Assembly: GCF_030518215.1 (NCBI RefSeq)
Contig: NZ_JAULRT010000062.1
Span: 744,001 to 808,000 of the forward strand
Reading direction: 5' to 3'
Origin: Gilvimarinus algae
GTDB taxonomy: Bacteria > Pseudomonadota > Gammaproteobacteria > Pseudomonadales > Cellvibrionaceae
DNA length: 64,000 bases
The position numbers and the translations under genes are program-made. The notes beneath the pieces are model-generated. The model had not been told where the DNA came from, made no database searches, and was given only the letters and a program-made list of their open reading frames with translations. Shown one piece after another: positions 1-8,792 of this stretch (position 1 is the stretch's first letter; every line of letters starts with the position of its first letter).

Positions 1-1239
1 GACCGGGCGTGGCCCTTCGATATTATCCCGCGGGTTATTGCCCAGCGCGAATGGCTTCACACGGAAAAAGGGCTGATCCAACGCCTACAGGCGCTCAACT
101 GCTTTATCAACGATATCTACAACGACCAAAAAATCGTTAGGGATAAAGTGCTGCCAGCGGAGTTGCTGGCAGACTCGGTAAACTTTCGCCCGGAATGTGT
201 CGGCATGAAGCCCGCGTTTGGTGTCTGGGCTCATATTTGCGGCAGTGATCTGATTCGCGATAAAGACGGGCGCTTCTATGTGCTGGAGGACAATCTGCGG
301 GTGCCCTCTGGCGTCTCCTACATGCTGGAAAATCGCAAAGTCACCAAGCGAATTTTCCCTGAGCTGTTTGAAAACCATAACATCCTGCCGGTTACCGAGT
401 ACCCGAATCAACTGTTCGACACTCTCGCCGCTATCTCACCGAGACCCTTAGAATTTCCGGAAGTGGTGGTGCTAACTCCGGGAATTTATAACTCCGCCTA
501 CTTTGAGCATTCCTATCTCGCCCAGCAGATGGGGGTAGAGCTGGTGGAGGGCAGCGATCTGGTGGTGGAAGACGATCATGTGTTTATGCGTACCATTGGC
601 GGGCTGGCGCCGGTGGATGTGATCTACCGGCGCATTGATGATCTGTTTCTCGATCCGCAAATGTTTAACCCGGACTCGGTGCTTGGTGTCCCAGGTTTAA
701 TGCGCGCCTGGCTCAAAGGCAATGTCGCGATCGCTAATGCACCAGGTGCTGGAGTGGCCGACGACAAAGTCATCTATACCTTTGTCCCGCAAATGATCAA
801 ATACTACCTCGGGGAAGACCCCATACTGCCCAATGTGCCCAGTTATCTGTGTATCGACAAAAAGCAGCGCGATCACGTATTGGCCAACCTGGACAAGCTG
901 GTGGTTAAACCCGCCAACGAATCCGGCGGTTACGGAATGCTGATCGGACCGCAGGCAAGCAAAAAAGAGCGCGAAGAATTCGCGGCCCGAATCAAGGCAG
1001 CACCGCGCAACTATATGGCGCAACCGCTTATTTCATTGTCGACAACGCCCATTATTGGTACCAAGAACGCCGAGCCCAGGCATATCGACTTGCGGCCTTT
1101 TGTTTTGCAGGGGCGCACCAGTTCTGTTACCGCAGGCGGCTTGACGCGCGTGGCTATGCGCAAAGGGTCTTACGTGGTTAACTCGTCGCAAGGCGGCGGT
1201 AGTCAGGATACCTGGGTCGTGGTAGAGGAGGGCAAATAA
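1..1239 (+). CDS. Circularly permuted type 2 ATP-grasp protein (5' truncated by window)
   Basis: The frame is open from base 1, so the gene starts upstream of the window; 412 residues are visible of a family usually about 470-490 long. N-terminal text such as [10 protein letters not shown] and the segment [12 protein letters not shown] are hallmarks of the circularly permuted ATP-grasp family (old DUF404/DUF407). The glycine-rich loop [12 protein letters not shown] and the late HIDLRPFVL segment look like the ATP- and metal-binding elements. ATP-grasp enzymes join a carboxylate to an amine or thiol using ATP; the substrate of this branch is unknown, but a peptide or amino-acid ligase role is the usual prediction. 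Its stop overlaps the start of the alpha-E gene by one base, and an Anbu protease gene lies nearby, the classic company of this family. Confidence 0.93.
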   Translation, partial: DRAWPFDIIPRVIAQREWLHTEKGLIQRLQALNCFINDIYNDQKIVRDKVLPAELLADSVNFRPECVGMKPAFGVWAHICGSDLIRDKDGRFYVLEDNLRVPSGVSYMLENRKVTKRIFPELFENHNILPVTEYPNQLFDTLAAISPRPLEFPEVVVLTPGIYNSAYFEHSYLAQQMGVELVEGSDLVVEDDHVFMRTIGGLAPVDVIYRRIDDLFLDPQMFNPDSVLGVPGLMRAWLKGNVAIANAPGAGVADDKVIYTFVPQMIKYYLGEDPILPNVPSYLCIDKKQRDHVLANLDKLVVKPANESGGYGMLIGPQASKKEREEFAARIKAAPRNYMAQPLISLSTTPIIGTKNAEPRHIDLRPFVLQGRTSSVTAGGLTRVAMRKGSYVVNSSQGGGSQDTWVVVEEGK

Positions 1240-2192
1240 TGCTGTCTCGTGTTGCGGAGCGAATTTACTGGATGAGCCGCTATATGGAGCGGTGCGAAAA
1301 TGCCGCCCGGTTGATCAATGTCAACACCAAGCTGCTGCTCGACTTGCCGAGGGGGGTCAGCGTCGGCTGGGGCACTTTGGTGGACATCAGTGGCGGTGGC
1401 GATTTCTTTCAAAAAGACACTGACAACGCCGATGAGCGCGCTGTCATGCGGTTTATGCTGGCCGATACCAATAACCCCTGTTCTTTGATCAGCGCTATCA
1501 CCTATGCGCGGGAAAATGCGCGGATTACGCGCGAGGTGATGCCCTCAGAAATTTACGAGTTGATCAACGATTTGTACTGGTATCTGAAAGAAAACCTTGC
1601 CAGAGGGACTGCCCGTCGGGAGCGACATATTTTGTTGGAGGCGGTGATCAGTCGTGTCCAGCAGTTTACCGGCATGTTGGCAGGTTGCATGAGCCAGAAC
1701 GATGCCTACAGCTTTATTCGCCTGGGGCGCAATCTTGAGCGCGCCGATATGACCTCGCGCATTGTCGATGTGGGGGCGAGCCGTATTTTGCCGCGCGCTT
1801 ATGAAGACAACAGCAGTAATGAGCCCTATGCCAATATTTTGTGGATGAGTGTGTTGCGCTCGCTCAGCGGTTATCAAATGTATCGCCAACATGTGCTCGA
1901 TCGCGTCAATGCCGAGGATGTGGTGATGTACCTGTTTCAGGATCCGCTGTTTCCGCGGGCGGTCGAGCACTGCCTGGGCGAGTTGGCCGATTGCGTGGCC
2001 CGCCTGCCCAATAATGATGAGGTGCTCCGTGTGCTCGCCAGTGTCCGGCGGCAGCTGAAGACCGCCGACTTTACCGTGCTGATCGACGATGGATTGCACG
2101 ACTATATCGATAACGTGCAAGCGGAGATCGCCTCCATTCACCAAGTCGTCGCTGCTACTTGGTTTTTGCCTGAGGTGCAGGTTGCCTCGTGA
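1239..2192 (+). CDS. Alpha-E domain-containing protein (DUF403)
   Basis: A 317-residue protein, full length for the alpha-E family. The N-terminal stretch RVAERIYWMSRYMERCENA is diagnostic. The family is all-helical, of unknown biochemical function, and is nearly always encoded beside a circularly permuted ATP-grasp gene. The start ATG shares one base with the upstream stop, and its own stop overlaps the next gene's GTG in a GTGA tetramer, so the three genes are almost certainly one translationally coupled operon. It may be a partner or scaffold of the ATP-grasp enzyme; no catalytic motif was recognised. Confidence 0.94.
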   Translation: MLSRVAERIYWMSRYMERCENAARLINVNTKLLLDLPRGVSVGWGTLVDISGGGDFFQKDTDNADERAVMRFMLADTNNPCSLISAITYARENARITREVMPSEIYELINDLYWYLKENLARGTARRERHILLEAVISRVQQFTGMLAGCMSQNDAYSFIRLGRNLERADMTSRIVDVGASRILPRAYEDNSSNEPYANILWMSVLRSLSGYQMYRQHVLDRVNAEDVVMYLFQDPLFPRAVEHCLGELADCVARLPNNDEVLRVLASVRRQLKTADFTVLIDDGLHDYIDNVQAEIASIHQVVAATWFLPEVQVAS

Positions 2193-3205
2193 GGGATTTT
2201 CACTGTCAGTGCGGGGCCCGGGTTTTCTTTCACAATAGTCGCTGTTTGAACTGTGGACTCAGCCTTGGTTTTGACCCTCAGCGTCTTCAAATGCGGTCGC
2301 TTCGAGTCGAGGGCGCCTGGCGAGTGGATGACAGTGATGGTAAGCGGTTTCGCTACTGTCGCAACCAGCGCGACTATGGGGCCTGCAATTGGCTGTTGCC
2401 GGAAGGGGAGCACAAGCCTTACTGCATCTCCTGCCGTTTGAACCGTACGGTGCCGGATCTGAGCGGTGCTGAGAACATTGGCCGCTGGATCAAGCTGGAG
2501 GAGGCCAAGCGCCACCTGCTCTATTCGCTCTTGTCTCTTGGCTTGGCTTTGACCCCAGCCAATAATCGCGGCGTGAATCTGGCGTTTGCGTTTTTAGAGG
2601 ATGCCCGCACTAATCCTGATATGGCTGAGAGTTTTATTGCCACTGGTCACAAAAGTGGATTGATTACCATCAATCTTGCTGAGGCTGATGACCTCTACCG
2701 TGAACGAGTGCGTGAAGAATTGGGTGAGCATTACCGCACCATACTCGGCCATTTTCGTCATGAAATTGGCCACTACTACTACGAAATTCTGGTGGCGGAC
2801 AGCCAGTGGCGGGAATCCTTTGAAACCTTGTTCGGCGATCCACAAACCGATTACGGTGAGGCGTTGAATCGCTACTATGCACTGTCCCCGAGCGCCGATT
2901 GGCACAAGGCTTACATCAGTAACTATGCCCAGGCCCACCCGCTGGAAGACTGGGCGGAAACCTGGGCCCACTACCTGCATATTGTTGACACCCTGGAGAC
3001 GGCGACAACCTTCGGCTTGATCAGCCGCGATGCTGAGCCGGGTGATATGGACGCGATTTTGTCTGAGTGGCTGGAGCTATCGGTGGGCCTGAATGCCTTG
3101 AATCGCAGTATGGGCCTGGCCGATGCCTACCCTTTTGTCATCACGCCGGCGGTTCGAGACAAGCTCAACCTTGTTCATCGTGTGATACGGAATCTGACCA
3201 GTTGA
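2189..3205 (+). CDS. Putative zinc-ribbon metallopeptidase
   Basis: A 338-residue protein starting at a GTG that overlaps the upstream stop by 4 bp. The N-terminus carries two cysteine clusters that look like zinc ribbons: Cys6, Cys8, Cys19, Cys22, then Cys57, Cys66, Cys79, Cys82. The C-terminal half has an HExxH zinc-protease motif (HEIGH, His191, Glu192, His195) with a downstream EDWAETWAHY segment around residues 254-262 that probably supplies the third metal ligand. This matches the family annotated as putative zinc-binding metallopeptidase (DUF2248/Peptidase_Mx type). It sits third in the ATP-grasp/alpha-E operon and its 3' end overlaps the convergent Anbu gene by 41 bp. A protease beside a predicted peptide ligase suggests processing of the same unknown substrate; this is inference. 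Confidence 0.88.
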   Translation: MRDFHCQCGARVFFHNSRCLNCGLSLGFDPQRLQMRSLRVEGAWRVDDSDGKRFRYCRNQRDYGACNWLLPEGEHKPYCISCRLNRTVPDLSGAENIGRWIKLEEAKRHLLYSLLSLGLALTPANNRGVNLAFAFLEDARTNPDMAESFIATGHKSGLITINLAEADDLYRERVREELGEHYRTILGHFRHEIGHYYYEILVADSQWRESFETLFGDPQTDYGEALNRYYALSPSADWHKAYISNYAQAHPLEDWAETWAHYLHIVDTLETATTFGLISRDAEPGDMDAILSEWLELSVGLNALNRSMGLADAYPFVITPAVRDKLNLVHRVIRNLTS

Positions 3206-3920
3206 GAGAGGGCAGGCGGTCGAAGGCCTCAATCAGGTATTTGTCCCAGGCTTTTTTCAGCGCGCGCAAATAGTCGTCGTCATCGTCGAAGCGAAAACGG
3301 GTCAGCGCGAAGCTGTCGGCCGGGTAAATACCAAGTTCGATGGGCGGCCCCACGGTGAGATTACTGCGCATGGTGGAGTCCATGGACACCAGGGCGCAGC
3401 GTGCCGCATTTTCCAAGGTGGTACCTGCCGAGAGGATGCGATCGAGAATCGGCTTGCCGTATTTGCTCTCGCCAATTTGCAGGTAGGGAGTGTCCTTGGA
3501 GGTGGTGATATGGTTGCCTTGGGGATAGACCATCGCGAGGCGGGGTTTGTCGCCCGCCACCTGGCCACCGATGATAAAGCTAGCCTCAAAGCTGGTACCG
3601 CCGTTGGGGCCACCCACGCTGACGTGCTTGTCCTGCTCCTGTCGGCTGATTTCACCCAAGTAGCTGGCAGCCTCGGCAATATCAGGCAGGGTCTTTAGGC
3701 TGGTGGCTGCGTTGTCGCGGATATCACGCTTGATCTGCGATACCACCGCCTGGGTGGTCGCCAGGTTACCCGCCGAAAGAACGATGAAATCGCGCTCGCC
3801 GCGGACGCTGTAATGGTACATCTTGCCGTAGGTGCTGACTTGGTCCACTCCGGCATTGGTGCGGGAGTCGGAGCAGAACACCAAACCGGCGTCCATGGTG
3901 ATGGCAACGCAATAGGTCAT
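3165..3920 (-). CDS. Anbu, proteasome-type protease (HslV/20S beta homologue)
   Basis: A 251-residue protein with the Ntn-hydrolase layout of Anbu (ancestral beta subunit). The catalytic threonine directly follows the start methionine (Thr2) with no propeptide. Asp18 in SDSRTNAG and Lys33 in GKM correspond, after Met removal, to the Asp17 and about Lys33 of HslV and proteasome beta subunits. Anbu proteins form open ring or helical assemblies in other bacteria; their substrates are not established. The gene is convergent with the metallopeptidase gene and overlaps it by 41 bp, so it needs its own promoter upstream of 3920. No clear Shine-Dalgarno is visible before its ATG. Confidence 0.93.
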   Translation of the reverse strand: MTYCVAITMDAGLVFCSDSRTNAGVDQVSTYGKMYHYSVRGERDFIVLSAGNLATTQAVVSQIKRDIRDNAATSLKTLPDIAEAASYLGEISRQEQDKHVSVGGPNGGTSFEASFIIGGQVAGDKPRLAMVYPQGNHITTSKDTPYLQIGESKYGKPILDRILSAGTTLENAARCALVSMDSTMRSNLTVGPPIELGIYPADSFALTRFRFDDDDDYLRALKKAWDKYLIEAFDRLPSLNWSDSVSHDEQG

Positions 3921-4579
3921 AGAGGGTACAGCTGAACCTTAAAATGGTGGCTTAGAGTAAGTTCGAACGTCCGGCGCGTCAAGCGCAGCTCGAAGAAATA
4001 GGCGACAGCCGGGTTTGGGCTGCCGACCCGCTCCCGCTCTAGGCCCCACAGGGCAAGGGGCTGGAAGCGAGAGTCGGGGTTTATGCAGCGAAACCGCTTG
4101 ATGATGCCTGTTTTTAGCCAGCTCGACGCAAGACGAGTGCTCTATAACGGCTCTGGGCGCGAGCTCCCGGCCGATCGTAGTGAAGCTTCCCCGCCAGTCT
4201 TCGGCGCCTGCTATTCACCAGCGGCGGCTAAAGACCCTACGGCGGCCGCTGGCTGGCATGGCGCCGTACGCCATGTGCTAAGGTGGCCGCTAGTTTGGTC
4301 ACCGGGCCCGCGAGCTGGGGGGCGGGCGATCAACATCGGTGAGCTTGCCAGGGGAAGCACTGGGCCCGGCAGTTGAGAGAGGCCGGCCGGACACCCTATC
4401 TCTTTCACGCCGACGGCCTGGTCGCACTGCGCTCCTCGGTTCGAGAGTTTCTCTGTCGCAAGGCGCTGCACCATGGGGGTACCCACCACCCAAGCACTGA
4501 GGCAAGATGGGGCCTTGCCTCAGAGACCTGTTAACAGGCCCAAACACGGCGCTTGCGCCACCTACCTCAAAGAGATTGT
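3921..4579. other. Gene-free 659 bp interval, possible decayed gene
   Basis: No reading frame here has convincing protein character in either strand; the short open frames are GC-rich and unlike any family known to me. One weak hint of a relic: plus-strand codons from 4343 to about 4531 read ACQGKHWARQLREAG and then run about 60 codons to a stop, faintly resembling the AC-G-H-WAR motif of IS110-type transposases. The left edge must hold the Anbu promoter and the right edge the NADAR gene promoter, but neither shows clear consensus boxes. Confidence 0.4.
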
Positions 4580-5056
4580 ATGTTCAGCGTCGACATCACA
4601 CCCAAATATGTGTTTTCCATGGACGATCCCACACACCCATTCAGCCGCCTGGCGGTGAAGCCTTTTGAGCTAGAGGGGCAACAGTGGCCGAGCGTTGAGC
4701 ACTACTTTCAGGCCATGCAGCTGGCCAGTGCCAGTGAGCGGGATCGGGTTCGGCAATTGGCCGCCCCTGAGGACGCCAGAAGGGCGGGCAAAGGCTGGTT
4801 TAAAAAGCGGCGCAAGGACTGGAGGCAATTGCGCCCCACGCTGATGACTCGCGCGCTCTATATCCAAATGCGCACCTATCCGGAGCGGGCGAAAGCCCTA
4901 CTGGAAACCGGCGATCTGTTGTTGGTCGAAGACAGCCAGTACGACTACTTCTGGGGCTGTGGCCGGGATAAGCGCGGCACCAACACTTACGGAAAAATTC
5001 TGATGGAAATCCGGCGAAAGCTGGCGGATATTGACGCCTCGCCCGAGACAGAGTAA
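4580..5056 (+). CDS. NADAR family protein (YbiA-like N-glycosidase)
   Basis: A 158-residue protein from ATG 4580; an in-frame TTG at 4553 would add nine residues, but the ATG fits the family length and has an AGAG-like ribosome site. The motif WPSVEHYFQAMQ (conserved Glu40) and the C-terminal FWGCGRDKRGTNTYGKILM are signatures of the NADAR/DUF1768 family. YbiA-type members hydrolyse N-glycosidic bonds of reactive early riboflavin intermediates, and others act on ADP-ribose or related damage products. It stands alone, convergent with the dienelactone hydrolase gene. Confidence 0.9.
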   Translation: MFSVDITPKYVFSMDDPTHPFSRLAVKPFELEGQQWPSVEHYFQAMQLASASERDRVRQLAAPEDARRAGKGWFKKRRKDWRQLRPTLMTRALYIQMRTYPERAKALLETGDLLLVEDSQYDYFWGCGRDKRGTNTYGKILMEIRRKLADIDASPETE

Positions 5057-5084
5057 TGGTTGCTTAGTTGACGCTATTCACCGG

Positions 5085-5100
5085 GCGCGCTAAAGCGCGC
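5085..5100. terminator. GC-rich stem-loop between convergent genes
   Basis: GCGCGCT at 5085-5091 and AGCGCGC at 5094-5100 form a 7-bp stem with a 2-nt loop. It lies between the end of the NADAR gene and the stop codon of the dienelactone hydrolase gene. No T-tract follows on either strand, so termination activity is uncertain. Confidence 0.3.
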
Positions 5101-5824
5101 GCCGAAACAAATCCACACTCAAACGATAGCAGTTCAAGGCGAGCTCTGGATCATAGCGCTCGCCCTCATCGCGCATAAAGGCGTGTTGGCCATTGAATTC
5201 GTGCCAGCTGAACAGGCAGTTAGCCTCGCGCAGATGGCGGTTGATCAAGGCGCGATCCTCGTCGGGGACGTGCGGGTCCTGGCGGCCCCAAATCATCAAC
5301 AGCTCGCCTTTGACATCGCCGGCGCGTGCCAGAGTTTGATCACTTGGCGCTGCGGGCAGTGTGTTGGAGTGTAAATCCGTGGCGTAGAGGCAAGCGGCCG
5401 CGCCGATCCTGGGGTTCAGCGCTGCCCGGAAGGCCAGGTGGCCGCCGATACAGACACCCATGGCCCCCACCCGGCCGCTGCAATAGGGCGCTGCTTGGAC
5501 GAAATCGATCATTGCCTGGGTATCGGCATCGTGGTCGACCAGTGGTTTGGTAAATTTATCCCGGTTGCCTTTGTCTTTGCCCTGATCGTCATAAGCTAGC
5601 ACCGTACCTATGGGGTTCAGCTCGTGAAAAACTTCCGGCACCAGCACAACAAAGCCGTGTCCGGCCAGCATAGCGGCCGAACGGGCAATGGGCGCGGTTT
5701 GCTGGAAAATTTCCGAATAGAAGATCACCGTGGCGTAACTGCCCTCGGCTGCCGGGCGGTAGATATAGGTGCGCATCGGACCTTTTGCCGTGGCCAGATC
5801 AATCTGCTCTTGCTGAATAATCAT
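5090..5824 (-). CDS. Dienelactone hydrolase family protein
   Basis: A 244-residue alpha/beta hydrolase of the dienelactone hydrolase family. The cysteine nucleophile is in GVCIGGH (Cys125), the acid is Asp183 in WGRQDPHVP, and the histidine is His214 in NGQHAFMRDE; Glu38 in YSEIF matches the family's assisting glutamate. These enzymes are cytoplasmic and open lactones or cleave small esters; the actual substrate is unknown and no aromatic-degradation genes are nearby. Its start overlaps the end of the upstream DUF1461 gene by 26 bp, so the two are co-transcribed. Confidence 0.92.
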   Translation of the reverse strand: MIIQQEQIDLATAKGPMRTYIYRPAAEGSYATVIFYSEIFQQTAPIARSAAMLAGHGFVVLVPEVFHELNPIGTVLAYDDQGKDKGNRDKFTKPLVDHDADTQAMIDFVQAAPYCSGRVGAMGVCIGGHLAFRAALNPRIGAAACLYATDLHSNTLPAAPSDQTLARAGDVKGELLMIWGRQDPHVPDEDRALINRHLREANCLFSWHEFNGQHAFMRDEGERYDPELALNCYRLSVDLFRRAL

Positions 5825-6560
5825 TCGATTTTCTCGTGTGGTGGAAGGGGATGACGCGCCACAGACGCACGAACAGCCAGAGGCTGATGCTCCATAGCAA
5901 AAGCCAAAGGCTCAGAAGAATAATGGCGATAAAGCCAAACAGGTCGGGCGCTTTCATCAGGGTGGTCATCAGTGAGTCCTGGTAATAAAAAAACCAGGGG
6001 TGCTCAGGGGGGAAAACCCACGTATGTAGGGTGTAGAACACGCGCTTAGGCCCAATGACAAACACCGCGGCTATCAGCAAACTCAGCGCGCCGACTACGC
6101 CTGTCAGTACTCGCAAGGGCCTCGGCAGTGGGCCCCGACGCCAGAGTAATGCCCCCATCGTTAGTGCCGTGAGCCCGAGCGAAAACCAGCCTAGCGTATA
6201 GACTCCGTTGATCAATCTGGCTACGTCTTGCAAGTGGACCACTTCCGGTTCGCGCAGCAGTGTCTGGGTTTTGCCGCCGTCAGGGGCAAATCGGATATCG
6301 GCGAGAGCTTCGGGTTTGTGATGTATGGCGTCGTTAATTTGACCAAACAAGCTCAGATGCGCTTGCTTGTCAGTGTCGGCAAAGCCTCGGCGATAGCGAT
6401 TTTGAGGACCAAACTCTTCGATGTGCCGGTCTATATTCAGCAATTCATAAGCCTGAGGGTAGGCGAAGTCTACCTGGGCCAAAAGGTGCCAGGCGAGAAA
6501 GCCGCAACTGAGAAACTGGCCGATAAAAAACGCGGGCCATAGCAGGTATCGGGCGTGCAC
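5799..6560 (-). CDS. DUF1461 integral membrane protein
   Basis: A 253-residue membrane protein with four predicted helices near residues 6-28, 118-139, 151-170 and 207-232, and a large non-cytoplasmic loop between the first two. The segment HPWFFYYQDSLMTTLMKAP before the last helix matches the DUF1461/TIGR01906 family pattern (W-F-x-D-SLM-x-x-L). Function is unknown. It is translated just ahead of the dienelactone hydrolase with an overlapping 3' end. Confidence 0.8.
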   Translation of the reverse strand: MHARYLLWPAFFIGQFLSCGFLAWHLLAQVDFAYPQAYELLNIDRHIEEFGPQNRYRRGFADTDKQAHLSLFGQINDAIHHKPEALADIRFAPDGGKTQTLLREPEVVHLQDVARLINGVYTLGWFSLGLTALTMGALLWRRGPLPRPLRVLTGVVGALSLLIAAVFVIGPKRVFYTLHTWVFPPEHPWFFYYQDSLMTTLMKAPDLFGFIAIILLSLWLLLWSISLWLFVRLWRVIPFHHTRKSNDYSARAD

Positions 6561-6613
6561 AGCGGGCTCCTTGTGACAACAACTGCTCGATCATAGCAAT
6601 GCCCCGATGGGTG

Positions 6614-7828
6614 TCAACCGCGGGACGTGCTCCTCGGATAGGAGAAACAAACCAGAACGGCCGCCAAGAAAGTACCGAGCGCGCTGTTGCCAAAGAGCGC
6701 GGGCAGGCTAGTGCCGCGATCGATGAGCGCGCCAAACAACACGGGCGAGGCGGCGGTAGAGAAGACCATAAACGCGGTCATTAACGAGCGGATCGAGCCG
6801 AGTTTGCCTGTGCCATAAACCTCAGCCCAGAGCGCGCCGATAATCGGGCTGGCTACGCCAATGGACGCGCCAAGCAGCGCCATAAACACTGGCGCTATCC
6901 AGTAGCCGTCCAGGTACGCGAGAACAGCCAGGGCGCCGATCAGCGGGGCGAGCATAAACGGCAGCAGTTTGCGAGCGCTGAACCAGTCCACCAAAACGCC
7001 GGCGAAAATCGAGCTCAGCCAGTGAGCAATGCCATAGACCACAAAACAGCTGGCCAGCCAGAGAGGGTCCCAGACTTTTTGCTCGAGGATAAAACCCTGC
7101 TGGATAAAAATTCCGGTTACCAAAAACGGTGCCGCGAGTACCGCCGGCAGCGCCAGCCAAAAGCGGTAATCGGTGAGCATATCGCGGCGCCCTTTGCTGA
7201 TGGCCCCGGGTGCCTGAGCCGCCCCAGGTGTTGCCGCGGTATTGTGCGGTGAGCGGCGCAGCAGCCAGAGGCTGAGGGGCAGGTAGATAAGAGGCACGGT
7301 CACGGCGAGAATCATCCAGCTGCCGCGCCAGCCAATCAGCCCAATCAACGCCACAGCAATCAGCGGCAGCAGTATTTCTCCGACGGGCACGCCACTGGCT
7401 GACAGGCTCAATGCCTTGCCGCGGTGGTTATCAAAATAACGCGCCATGGTGGTTTGCGCCGCGTGGGGCAGGAGCCCTTGGCCGCACAGGCGCAACAGAT
7501 AAAAGCCCAAGAGCAAGACAGCCGGGTGGATGCTCAGGGCCATCAGCAGGCAGGCGAGTGTCAGCCCAGCACCTACTGCCGCGGTAAAGCGCTCGAGCGG
7601 CCAGCGATCCACCAGCGCGCCCAGGGCAACAATGGTCAGAGCGCTCGCCAGGGTTGCGGCGGAGTAGAGGCTGCCATAGGCCGCTGCGCTTAAGCCGAGG
7701 GAAGCTTGAATGCTGGTGCCGTACCAGCTGATAAAAAATGACTGGCCAAAGTTGCCCCAGAAAATACTGATAAAACCAAACCCGAGCAGAGCCCAGTTTT
7801 GCCGAATAAAGTGAGTGTACTGTTTCAA
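6614..7828 (-). CDS. MFS transporter
   Basis: A 404-residue, strongly hydrophobic protein with about 12 membrane spans, typical of the major facilitator superfamily. The loop GALVDRWPLERF after the second helix matches the conserved MFS loop 2-3 motif (G-x-x-x-D-R/K). The overall pattern is like OFA/oxalate-formate or other metabolite:proton carriers; the substrate cannot be read from sequence. It is probably transcribed separately, from the interval before 7956 that it shares with the divergent periplasmic binding protein gene. Confidence 0.9.
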   Translation of the reverse strand: MKQYTHFIRQNWALLGFGFISIFWGNFGQSFFISWYGTSIQASLGLSAAAYGSLYSAATLASALTIVALGALVDRWPLERFTAAVGAGLTLACLLMALSIHPAVLLLGFYLLRLCGQGLLPHAAQTTMARYFDNHRGKALSLSASGVPVGEILLPLIAVALIGLIGWRGSWMILAVTVPLIYLPLSLWLLRRSPHNTAATPGAAQAPGAISKGRRDMLTDYRFWLALPAVLAAPFLVTGIFIQQGFILEQKVWDPLWLASCFVVYGIAHWLSSIFAGVLVDWFSARKLLPFMLAPLIGALAVLAYLDGYWIAPVFMALLGASIGVASPIIGALWAEVYGTGKLGSIRSLMTAFMVFSTAASPVLFGALIDRGTSLPALFGNSALGTFLAAVLVCFSYPRSTSRG

Positions 7829-7956
7829 GGAAGTCCTGCTTAGGCGAGAGGTGCGCGCAAAAGGTATAGTATAACAGTGGTGGTGATTGGCGGAAACGTG
7901 GCGCGCAGTCGCCTATACTGAAAGCGAAGTGACTGACAGTTACAGACGTGGCAATA

Positions 7957-8790
7957 ATGAAAATAACAAAGTGGTGGGTAGGAATCATCTGTTGGCTGTG
8001 CCTAGCCGCACTTGCCAATGGTGCGCAGATTTTGACTGTGCCGTCCTACGACTCGGATAAGATCGATCACGACAGTTATTATTTTACCCGGCTGCTGACA
8101 TTGGCATTGGACAAAACCCGCCCTGAATTTGGCGATTACGAGTTGCGCCAACCCGAAGTGGTCATGGTGGATGACCGGCTCAAGGCGGCACTGGTGCAGG
8201 GCGGTGTGGATCTGCTCTGGCATACATCGGTGAGCCTGGAGGACGCTCGTCTTCAGGCGGTGCCCGTCTCTCTGTTAGGGGAACTCAGTCAGTATCGTTT
8301 ACTGCTGATTCGCAGCGGCGAACAGCAGCGGTTTTCCTCTATCAGCTCGCTCGCGCAGTTGCGTCAACTGACCGCCGGAGTGGGTGCCCAGTGGCCGGGA
8401 GTGCGGGTTCTTGAGAGCAACGAACTGCCCATGGTGACGGCCACTGGCTATCCACAATTGTTTCGCATGCTGGCTGCAGGGCGCTTTGACTATTTCCCGC
8501 GGGGCATCTACCAGATTATCTCTGAAGTGGGTATGTACCCAGAGCTCGATCTGGCCATCGAGAGTGACTTAATGCTGAGCTATCCCAACCACATTTACTT
8601 TTTTGTGCGCAAGGGGGACGATCGCATCGCCGAGCGAATTCTGCTCGGGCTTGAGCGGGCCCGCGCTGACGGGGAGGTGGACGCACTGATCGACAGTATT
8701 CCTAGATTCCGCTGGGCCCGGGAAGAGTTGCAGCGGGGCCAGCGGCGGGTGATTCCCTTGCAGTCTTCTCCTCAACCTGTAGCGCAATAG
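7957..8790 (+). CDS. Periplasmic substrate-binding protein, type 2 fold
   Basis: A 277-residue protein from ATG 7957 (a GTG at 7948 would add three residues). The N-terminus KITKWWVGIICWLCLAALA is a signal peptide, probably cut near ANGAQ. The body has the pattern of amino-acid-type solute-binding proteins (SBP_bac_3), including the late GLERARADGEVDALID helix typical of these proteins. No permease or ATPase gene is adjacent, so it may be an orphan binding or sensory protein rather than part of a transporter. Its stop lies two bases from the end of convergent dapE. Confidence 0.8.
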   Translation: MKITKWWVGIICWLCLAALANGAQILTVPSYDSDKIDHDSYYFTRLLTLALDKTRPEFGDYELRQPEVVMVDDRLKAALVQGGVDLLWHTSVSLEDARLQAVPVSLLGELSQYRLLLIRSGEQQRFSSISSLAQLRQLTAGVGAQWPGVRVLESNELPMVTATGYPQLFRMLAAGRFDYFPRGIYQIISEVGMYPELDLAIESDLMLSYPNHIYFFVRKGDDRIAERILLGLERARADGEVDALIDSIPRFRWAREELQRGQRRVIPLQSSPQPVAQ

Positions 8791-8792
8791 GT

